A stretch of DNA of 64,000 nt. Origin: Bradyrhizobium sp. SZCCHNS1050 (GTDB taxonomy: Bacteria > Pseudomonadota > Alphaproteobacteria > Rhizobiales > Xanthobacteraceae). Location: positions 62,001 through 126,000 of the forward strand of contig NZ_JAUETR010000001.1 in NCBI RefSeq assembly GCF_032484785.1. The letters run 5' to 3'. Positions within the stretch are counted from its first letter, which is position 1. Every line of letters starts with the position of its first letter. Position numbers and translations under genes: made by a program. Positions 57,473 through 64,000 of the stretch are shown piece after piece. The notes under the pieces are model-generated. The model ran no database searches, had not been told where the DNA came from, and saw nothing but the letters and a program-made list of their open reading frames with translations.

Positions 57473-59056
57473 TCAGCCCTTGGCCAGCGGCACCGCGACG
57501 AAGCGCGACTGCCCGCCGCTCTTCACACGCATCAGCACGCTGTTCTTGTTGTCGGCCTTGGCGGCGTTGATCGCTTCGCGCACGTCACCGGCCGAGGTCA
57601 CCGACTTGCCCGCGACCTCCAGGATGACGTCGCCTTCCTTGAAGCCGCGATCGGCGGCCGCGCTCTTCGGATCGACCTCGGTGACGACGACGCCGTCCTT
57701 GCCGGCGCCGGCGACGCTCGACGCGGGCGCCACGGTCATGCCGAGCTTCGGCACGTCGGCGCCGCGGGTCGGGCTCGAATTGTCGCCGCCGGTGTCGGCC
57801 TTGGCCTCGATCGTGTTCGGCAGCTTGCCGAGCGTCAGGTTGATGGTCTTGTCCTCGCCCTTGTGCAGGACGTTGAGCTTGACCGAGGCGCCCGGCGCGA
57901 TGCCGCCGATGGTGCGGGCGAGCTCACGCGCGTCCTTCACCGGCTCGCCGTTGACCGCGGTGATGACGTCGCCGGACTGGATGCCCGCCTTCGCCGCCGG
58001 ACCGTTGGCCTGGGGCTCGGCGACCAGCGCGCCCTCTGCCTTCTTCATGCCGAGGCTGTCGGCGATGTCCTGCGTCACCGGCTGGATCTGCACGCCGATC
58101 CAGCCGCGGCTGACCGAGCCGTTGTCCTTGAGCTGCGCCACCACGCTCTTCACCGTCGAGGCGGGGATCGAGAACGCGATGCCGACGCTGCCGCCGGAGG
58201 GCGAGTAGATCGCGGTGTTGACGCCGACGACGTTGCCGTCGACATCGAACGCCGGACCGCCGGAGTTGCCCTTGTTCACGGGCGCGTCGATCTGGATGAA
58301 ATCGTCATACGGGCCGTTGCCGATGTCGCGGCCCACCGCCGAGACGATGCCGGCCGTCACCGTGCCGCCGAGGCCGAACGGATTGCCGACCGCCAGCACC
58401 CAGTCGCCGATGCGCGGCTTGCCGTCGGCGAGCTTGGCGAACGGGAAGTTCGTGCCGCCCTCGACCTTGATCAGCGCCAGATCCGTGCGCGGGTCGGTGC
58501 CGATCACCTTGGCGCTGTAGGTCTTGCCGTCGTCGGTCGTCACCTCGACCTTGTTGGCGCCGTCGACCACGTGGTTGTTGGTCACGGCATAGCCGTCGGC
58601 GGAGATGAAGAAGCCGGAGCCCTGCCCGGTCACGGCGCGGCCACCACCGCGGCCGCCGCGACCCGGCATGCCGGGAATGCCGTTCTCACCGCCGAAGCGG
58701 CGGAAGAAGCGCTCCATCGGCGAGCCCGGCTGGAACGGCGTATCGTCGTCGCTGTCGTCCTTGGCGACCTTCTCCGCGATGTTGACCTTGACCGAAATCA
58801 CCGACGGCTTCACCCGCTCCACGATGTCGGCAAAGCCGACCGGGCGCGCGACCTTGCTGACCTCGTTGGCGACCTGCGCGTGCGCCGAGGTCGAGAACAG
58901 GTCGAGCGGCGCCCCCTGCGGCGACAGGCCATAGGCGGCGACGCCGAGGCCCGCGACGACGGAGGCCATCAGCGCGAACTTGCGCGCCGAGAACAGGCCG
59001 CGCCGGGGCTGGCGATAGGATGGAAGGGAGGACAGGTCGGTCGGACGGTCAGTCAT
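57473..59056 (-). CDS. degP: Periplasmic serine protease, DegP/HtrA family
   Basis: A 527-aa Do-type protease. A membrane/signal segment lies at about 25-44, after a polar N-terminus. The trypsin-like domain has the triad H162 (TNNHVVDGA), D192 (DPRTDLALIKV) and S265 (NKGNSGGPAF). Two PDZ domains follow (about 310-400 and 430-520). A Gly/Arg-rich loop MPGRGGRGGGR precedes the catalytic domain. It degrades or refolds damaged envelope proteins. ATG 59056 follows GGAGAAAACCGT; a TTG at 59086 would add ten residues. It is upstream of RR-HK-glnE on the same strand. Confidence 0.93.
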   Translation of the reverse strand: MTDRPTDLSSLPSYRQPRRGLFSARKFALMASVVAGLGVAAYGLSPQGAPLDLFSTSAHAQVANEVSKVARPVGFADIVERVKPSVISVKVNIAEKVAKDDSDDDTPFQPGSPMERFFRRFGGENGIPGMPGRGGRGGGRAVTGQGSGFFISADGYAVTNNHVVDGANKVEVTTDDGKTYSAKVIGTDPRTDLALIKVEGGTNFPFAKLADGKPRIGDWVLAVGNPFGLGGTVTAGIVSAVGRDIGNGPYDDFIQIDAPVNKGNSGGPAFDVDGNVVGVNTAIYSPSGGSVGIAFSIPASTVKSVVAQLKDNGSVSRGWIGVQIQPVTQDIADSLGMKKAEGALVAEPQANGPAAKAGIQSGDVITAVNGEPVKDARELARTIGGIAPGASVKLNVLHKGEDKTINLTLGKLPNTIEAKADTGGDNSSPTRGADVPKLGMTVAPASSVAGAGKDGVVVTEVDPKSAAADRGFKEGDVILEVAGKSVTSAGDVREAINAAKADNKNSVLMRVKSGGQSRFVAVPLAKG

Positions 59057-59086
59057 ACGGTTTTCTCCGCAAGCGATTTTGATCAA

Positions 59087-59390
59087 GGTCTAAACTCGGT
59101 CCCGGGCTGTGCGCCCCGTTCGCAAGTGAAGATGGGACTTGCCGCCTTACGGCGTGCTGGCTGCGGCGTTAAACTTCTGTAATGGATGGACACACAGACT
59201 GCGGCGGAATGGCGCGGATGCCGGACCGCGGATGAAAAGACGTTTGCGCCCAATAACTTGCCAAAGCCTCGGCCGCCCTCTGGCCGCCATCATTTTGGCC
59301 GCTCCAACCAAAGTCGCACCCAGCGACGGCCCGACCGGGCCGCTCGGCCGGGCGATGACAGTTAGGCGAAAGCCGCCGCTCCACTCCATC
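59087..59390. other. Intergenic region upstream of the protease gene
   Basis: No gene is supported here. It contains the promoter region of the degP-type gene, but no convincing -35/-10 pair was identified. Confidence 0.4.
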
Positions 59391-59494
59391 CTGTCATTCC
59401 CTGCGAAAGCGGCGAATCCAGCACGCCGAGCCCTCTCGGTTCAACAATGACCGCCGCGGCGTACTGGATCCCCCGCTTTCGCGGAGGATGACAG
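59391..59494. repeat. Imperfect long palindrome (intergenic repeat type A)
   Basis: The left arm 59391-59428 and the right arm 59457-59494 pair over about 38 bases with a few mismatches (CTGTCATTCCCTGCGAAAGC versus CTGTCATCCTCCGCGAAAGC read inverted). The loop is about 28 bases. This resembles rhizobial palindromic intergenic repeats. Confidence 0.7.
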
Positions 59495-59527
59495 TGGAGT
59501 GTGAGGCACACCGCCTGTCCCAATCTC

Positions 59528-59603
59528 CGTCATTGCGAGCGCAGCGAAGCAATCCAGGGTGGTGGGCGGGACTCTGGATTGCTTCGCTGCGCTCGCAATG
59601 ACG
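59528..59603. repeat. Perfect 30-bp palindrome (intergenic repeat type B)
   Basis: Arm 59528-59557 begins CGTCATTGCGAGCGCAGCGA, and its exact inverse is at 59574-59603, with a 16-base loop. One arm of the same type occurs alone at 44818-44838. It would form a very stable hairpin in either transcript direction. Confidence 0.8.
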
Positions 59604-59687
59604 CGGAGAGATCTCGATCCACACGATCAAACAGCACTTGGAGAACATAACCGAGAGACGAGCCCCATCACCCTCGCGACGCATCCC

Positions 59688-60055
59688 GCGCCCGAGTCAT
59701 GCCCTTGAATTCGCACCCTCGCAGCGAGGGCACAGGGAAGGCCGGGCGCTGGCCGCGCCCGTGGCCCGCCTGCGTCAAAAAATGCAGGCGGCAGGTACCA
59801 CAGGTCTGGCCGAACACGCCCGGCCCTCCCTGCGCGATGGTGTTAACGCTTATACGTGCTCTCCCCGGGGACCGGCTTCTTGACCCCCGTCGCCGGCGGA
59901 TCATCACCACCGGCTTGGCCTCAGCACCGGGAGGCCAGGACGACACGATTTCACGTCCGCAGTCAGCCGTTCGTCGGCGAGGCCAAAGCCACGCTGCGGC
60001 AACCCGCGTCCATCGCATTCCATCCCGACGTCCGTGACGATCGCGATACGCCCCC
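59688..60055 (+). repeat. Dispersed repeat with conserved stem-loops, copy 2 (candidate structured RNA)
   Basis: This is the second copy of the element at 2991-3375. Small hairpin: CCCTCG/CGAGGG (59717-59730). Outer stem: 59733-59748 with 59817-59832 (15 of 16 pairs). Inner hairpin: CCGCCTGC (59766-59773) with GCAGGCGG (59784-59791) and an A-rich loop. GGCAGGTACCACAGG, TTAACGCTT, GGGGACCGGCT and GCACCGGGAGGCCAGGA follow. Outer-stem bases differ from copy 1 at several positions on both sides while pairing is kept. Confidence 0.65.
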
Positions 60056-60458
60056 TCAGTGGAACGGAACGGACGGAGGATACGGGTGATTTGGGGTGAA
60101 AGGCAAGGTGATTTTTGATTTTCAGAATCAGTTGGCAGATTCTGAAGTACGATTGGGTTGAGTGACGCGATCCATTTGCGGAGCTTGGATGCCACTTAGC
60201 CGATCGTCATGCGACCATTCAGAATATAGACAACATGCGTACTGAGATCATAGGATGTTTGAACTATATCGATGCCTGCTTCGACGTTTCTCTCGGTATT
60301 CTGGCAAACGGAGCGCTTCGTCCGATAGCCATCAATGCGAGGGCCTATGACAGAGAGTGAAAAGAGCGACGTTCTTGGGTGTGTCCATTATTTTGCGATG
60401 TTTCAGGACTTCGGGTTTCTGTTGGATTCTGCATGGGTATGCGCGGGGCTTGTGAGCG
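60056..60458. other. AT-rich intergenic region with a possible remnant frame
   Basis: GC content drops sharply here. A frame from 60166 to 60360 reads DPFAELGCHLADRH and, from an internal ATG at 60235, MRTEIIGCLNYIDACFDVSL, ending ARAYDRE before the stop. It has no ribosome binding site and no known family. It may be a gene remnant or small gene linked to the atypical gene that follows. Confidence 0.35.
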
Positions 60459-61184
60459 ATGAGCGACGAGACCATCCTTAAATTTCTGGATCCAGCGAAC
60501 GTGGACGATGTCCTTGTGCGCGGTACAGTTCGGATTTCGACTCTTTCCTACTTCCGAAGCCTTGAGGGATCCCCCGGAATAGGTGATCCGGACGAGGCCA
60601 CGACGATAGTTGACGCTACGGGAGCTGTGCTTACCGACAAAACGGAACAAGGCGCGTTCGAGCCATGGCGTCCGGAAGGTCACACTGGCATGATCCACAC
60701 TCGCACGGGTGGAAAGGTCACCATGGGAGCGGGCGTCAGATTCGCATATCCTCATAGCGATAGGTTTATTTTCTGCGCGTCGAAAGGAGAAAGAAGCAAA
60801 CTAATTCAAGCCATGTGCCGTGATGCTGAAAAGCCGTACGCAGCTTGCGTTCGGTTGATTGTTGCGTTGGATCTCTTCGCTCACCGGCTGTTCTGGAAAG
60901 GAAAAGTAGTTGAGATGGATGACAAACCGGTGCGTGAATTCTTCAGTCGCGTGAGTTCCGGTTCTGTGTCTTACGATGCTGTCGAGCGACATTATTCGCA
61001 GGGACAGGCAGAGCAGCCATCTCCATTTCGAAAGCATCCAAGCTTCAGCCATCAATCCGAAGTGAGAGTCGTTCTCACCCCTTCCAAAGAGCTGAGCTAC
61101 AATCGCTTGACTGTAAAGCTTCCCCGTCCCGAAAAATGTTTTGCCGAAGAGTTCCGGGAGATCCAGGACGAGGAGACGAGTTAA
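60459..61184 (+). CDS. Hypothetical protein in AT-rich, probably acquired DNA
   Basis: A 241-aa protein starting MSDETILKFLDPANVDDVLV, with RGTVRISTLSYFRSLEGSPG and a GDPDEATTIV segment. Later parts are SDRFIFCASKGERSK, VRLIVALDLFAHRLFWKG and HQSEVRVVLTP. There is no signal peptide or membrane helix. The layout (residence-like L-x-x-G-x-V-R-I-S-T-L-S-Y-F-R then a GD-E motif) recalls poorly characterised proteins of bacterial accessory regions, but I cannot assign a family. Its GC content is much lower than that of flanking genes, which suggests horizontal transfer. Single gene. Confidence 0.6.
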   Translation: MSDETILKFLDPANVDDVLVRGTVRISTLSYFRSLEGSPGIGDPDEATTIVDATGAVLTDKTEQGAFEPWRPEGHTGMIHTRTGGKVTMGAGVRFAYPHSDRFIFCASKGERSKLIQAMCRDAEKPYAACVRLIVALDLFAHRLFWKGKVVEMDDKPVREFFSRVSSGSVSYDAVERHYSQGQAEQPSPFRKHPSFSHQSEVRVVLTPSKELSYNRLTVKLPRPEKCFAEEFREIQDEETS

Positions 61185-61270
61185 TTGTAGTCAGTCTCGG
61201 TGGACGATGGCGGATTGACTAATGCGCCCTACGCGCCCTCTAGTCGAAGCACCACGTACGCCGGCCGTTC

Positions 61271-63273
61271 TCACGCGGCCTGCAACGATCCCAAGAACCG
61301 GCTGACCTCCCGCTTCAATCGCCCGCTCTCCGCCGACAGCGACCTTGCTGCCGCCAGCACCTGCGACGACGCTGACCCCGTCTCCGACGCGCCGCGCTGC
61401 ACGTCGTCGATGTTGCGGGAGACGCGCTGGGTGCCGTTGGCGGCGTGCTGGACGTTGCGGGAGATTTCCTGCGTGGCGGCGCCCTGCTCTTCGACGGCGG
61501 CGGAGACGGCCGCTGCGATCTCCGACAGGCGGCCGATGGTGCTGCCGATTTCCTTGATCGAGCCGACCGACTCTTCGGTGGCGGCCTGGATGCCGGAGAC
61601 CTGCTGGGCGATCTCGCCGGTGGCTTTCGCAGTCTGCTCGGCCAGCGCCTTGACCTCGGCCGCGACCACCGCGAAGCCGCGGCCGGCTTCGCCCGCGCGC
61701 GCCGCCTCGATGGTGGCGTTGAGCGCCAGCAAATTGGTCTGGCCGGCGATGCTACTGATCAGCTCGAGCACGTCGCCGATGCGGGTCGCGGCCTTCGACA
61801 GGGTGCCGACGCGCTCATTGGTGCGGTTGGCCTGCGCCACGGCTTCGCTCGCGATGCGCGCGGATTCCTGCACCTGACGGGAGATCTCGCTGACCGAGGA
61901 CGACAGCTCCTCGGCGGCGGAGGCCACCGTCTGCACGTTGGATGACGCCTCCTGCGAGGCAGCGGCGACTTCCGTCGACAAATCCTGGCCGCGTGCCGCG
62001 GTGCTGGTCAACGTGCCGGCGGAGGCTTCGAGCTCGCTCGAGGCGTGCGACACCGCATCGACGATCTCGCCGACGGCCTGCTCGAACTGGCGGGCGAGCT
62101 TCGCCATGTCGTCCCGGCGCTGCTGCTCCTGCCGCGCTTCGGCGTCCGCATGCTCGGCGCGCAGCCGCTCGGTCTCGGCCATGTTGTCCTTGAACACCTG
62201 GATCGCCGTCGCCATGGCGCCGATCTCGTCGCGGGCGCCGCGGCCGGGAATTTCGACGGCGACGTCGCCGCTCGCGAGCCGCCCCATCGCCCGCGTCATC
62301 GACGCCAGCGGGCCGACGATGCTGCGCGCGATCAGGACCGCGACGAGGCAGCCGAACAGGATGGCGGCGGCGCCGACCAGCATCTGCAGCGAGATGGTGC
62401 TGTCGATGGCGCCCTCGGCGCGCGCGCGAGAAGCGTGATAGTCGGCATTCACGCCCGTTTCGGCGGCCTTGAGCGTGTCGATGCTCCGGGCGATCAGCGG
62501 CTCGATCGCGGTGGCGTAGATGTCCTCGGACTTCAGTGCGGCGGCGGCGGTGGCCTCGAACGCGGTCTTGTTCAGCTCCAGCGAGGCCTTCACCGGCGCG
62601 ATCGCGGCCAGCACGCCCGCCGGCGGCGACGCGCCCTCCAGCGTGGCGAGCCGCTGCTCGACATTGTCGACGCCGGCGCGGAAGGCGGAGGCGGACTTGG
62701 TGTCGCGCAGCGCCAGGAAGCGCCAGGTCGCGATGCGGACGAGCTGCAGGCGGGCGTCGATGTCCGCGACCGCGGTCATGACCTCCGGCTCCTTGCTGAT
62801 GCGCGCGGCGATCGACAGCTTGGCGGCCTTGGCGGCGAGGTCCTCGCCGCCCGGCAGCAGCGCGGCGCGGCCGGTCTTCATCTGCTTGACCGCATCCTGC
62901 AACTGATCGCGCTGGGTCTTCATCTGCGCGATCTCGCCGGTGAGATCGCCATAGAGCTTGCGCTGCTCCGCCGACAGCCAACCGGCGGTGGCCGCCTGCA
63001 GCAGCGCCGTCGCCGCCGCCTCGCGCTCGGCCGCCTCCTTGAGCGCCGGCTCGTTGGCGTCGTGGATGTAGCGCAGGTTGGCGCGCTGGATCGCCTGCAA
63101 ATGGTTGGAGATCTGCAGGATGCGCGCGGTCGCGTCCGACAGCGCCGACATGCTCGCGACCTGGTCGCGCACCGCCACAGATTCCACACCGCCACGGCCG
63201 CCATCACAGCGCCGGCGACGATGAGCGCCGCAAAGCCGGCGTAGAGACGCCCCCTGATCTTCAAGCTCATCAT
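61271..63273 (-). pseudogene. Methyl-accepting chemotaxis protein gene with a frameshift near the 5' end
   Basis: The N-terminus [32 protein letters not shown] starts at 63273. The rest of the receptor, from [19 protein letters not shown] on, lies in the next frame. One base appears to be missing near 63176-63180 (NL then AVRDQ would be joined by one codon). The remaining 630 residues are complete: a helical ligand-binding region (about 30-270), TM2 ([20 protein letters not shown]), HAMP, and a signalling domain with the hairpin tip [20 protein letters not shown]. Either the gene is inactivated, or this is a sequencing error. It is likely a taxis receptor in the inner membrane. Confidence 0.8.
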
Positions 63274-63465
63274 GTCCTCGTCCGCTCCCCCAAGAGCGGC
63301 AGGCGGGCGAACTGACGTCGCTACGCGCCTGCCCCGCAGCATCGGCCGCCTGTCCGGCGACTCAGAGCTATGCATGTGCACGATGAGCGGTATTTGCTAA
63401 TAGCGGGTTAGACGGCCGCGGCTCGCAGCTGCCGGTGTGACGCGAGCGGCCTCCACCAACTCCGA

Positions 63466-63588
63466 TGTCGTCCCTGCGAACGCAGGGACCCATACTCCGC
63501 GGCGGTTGTCGTGAAACAAGACTGGTCCGACATCCCGCACAACAGCATCTCCCTGTGGCTATGGGTCCCTGCGTTCGCAGGGACGACA
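63466..63588. repeat. Perfect 29-bp palindrome (intergenic repeat type C)
   Basis: Arm 63466-63494 begins TGTCGTCCCTGCGAACGCAG, and its exact inverse is at 63560-63588, with a 65-base spacer. Each arm itself contains a smaller hairpin (GTCCCTGCG/CGCAGGGAC). Confidence 0.78.
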
Positions 63589-63638
63589 GCGGAGGGCTGG
63601 GCGACGGCTTCGCGTCATGGCGGGGACGACGCTCTCGC

Positions 63639-63800
63639 CGCCGTCATTCCGGGGCGCGCGTGAGCGCGAGCCCGGAATCCATAGCCACGACTCGCAGTTG
63701 GTGGAGCAATACGCCGAAACGGCCCGTCGCCACCACAACCGCTCGTGGTTATGGATTCCGGGCTCATTCGCGTGCCGCGAATGCCCCGGAATGACGGCGG
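63639..63800. repeat. Imperfect long palindrome (intergenic repeat type D)
   Basis: The left arm 63639-63690 (CCGTCATTCCGGGGC ... GCCCGGAATCCATAGCCACGA) pairs with the right arm 63743-63800 in inverted orientation with small internal differences. The words ATTCCGGGG and GGAATCCATA are typical of rhizobial intergenic palindromes. Confidence 0.75.
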
Positions 63801-63841
63801 AGATGATGGCTGGCTGTTGTCGCGCGGCGCTAGCCGCCCGA

Positions 63842-64000
63842 TCAACTTGCCTTCACGCTCACGATGAACGCATCGACCTCGCGCTTCAGCGTCTCGGCCT
63901 GTTGCGACAGCTCGCCGGCGGCGTCGCGGGCCTCAGAGGCGAGGCGGCCGGTTTCGGCGGAGGTGGAGCTGATCTGGGCGATGTGGTTGGAGACGTCGAG
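63842..64000 (-). CDS. Methyl-accepting chemotaxis protein, C-terminal end only (5' part outside window)
   Basis: The minus-strand frame entering from the right edge reads LDVSNHIAQISSTSAETGRL, then ASEARDAAGELSQQAETLKR, EVDAFIVSVKAS and a stop. This is the usual C-terminal coiled coil of a chemotaxis receptor, with the SAETGRLASEARDAAGELSQQAETLKREV type ending also seen in the neighbouring receptor at 61271. Only 52 residues are visible. Confidence 0.8.
   Translation of the reverse strand, partial: LDVSNHIAQISSTSAETGRLASEARDAAGELSQQAETLKREVDAFIVSVKAS

Overview
The window looks like a chromosomal segment from a Bradyrhizobium-type alphaproteobacterium. GC content is high and codon use is strongly GC3-biased. 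The gene set fits this group: a soluble NAD-dependent formate dehydrogenase operon, oxalate catabolism genes, GlnE, TTT and TAXI solute-binding proteins, small DUF1236-like secreted proteins, and palindromic intergenic repeats. No rRNA, tRNA or CRISPR array was recognised.

Layout. Positions 1-8 kb hold a partial 2-hydroxyacid dehydrogenase divergent from a two-subunit ThDP decarboxylase of the sulfopyruvate/phosphonopyruvate type, then small proteins, a dispersed structured repeat, an orphan membrane-anchored TAXI protein, a rifampin ADP-ribosyltransferase and a glutathione transferase. Positions 8-15 kb are a minus-strand block for purine and glyoxylate use: an IclR regulator, adenine deaminase, glyoxylate carboligase, hydroxypyruvate isomerase and a HEAT-repeat ORF. 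Positions 15-21.4 kb are the oxalate core: an NDP-forming acyl-CoA synthetase divergent from gntR-oxc-frc. Positions 21.5-30.5 kb are accessory DNA with an IS1182-family element, sensor kinases, a broken receiver gene and small proteins. Positions 31-40.8 kb hold a 45-aa protein gene, a TctCBA-type transporter operon, two OxlT-like MFS carriers, a CBS-domain protein, a quinone-type oxidoreductase and a cation diffusion facilitator. Positions 41-46 kb hold a PAS histidine kinase and small genes. Positions 44.9-52.1 kb hold a LysR gene divergent from fdsGBA-fdhD-fdsD. Positions 52-59 kb hold degP, then a response regulator, a histidine kinase and glnE. The end has palindromic repeats, a second copy of the structured repeat, an unknown gene, a frameshifted chemotaxis receptor gene and the 3' end of another receptor gene.

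How the genes work together. The window encodes a nearly complete oxalotrophic route: oxalate uptake (OxlT-like carriers), activation to oxalyl-CoA (frc CoA transfer, possibly also the NDP-forming synthetase), decarboxylation to formyl-CoA (oxc), and formate oxidation to CO2 and NADH (fds). Gcl and Hyi provide a glyoxylate assimilation branch.

The main finding is a 17-bp palindrome, consensus TGGCAT-NNNN-TATRCCA, present six times. It lies in front of the acyl-CoA synthetase gene, gntR-oxc-frc, the 45-aa protein gene, each of the two OxlT-like genes and the CBS-domain gene. Each copy follows a TTG-beginning -35-like hexamer. This suggests one GntR-controlled regulon spread over 20 kb and ties two genes of unknown role to oxalate metabolism. 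The second notable finding is a roughly 370-bp repeat, present twice about 57 kb apart, whose long stem keeps pairing although its sequence differs between copies.
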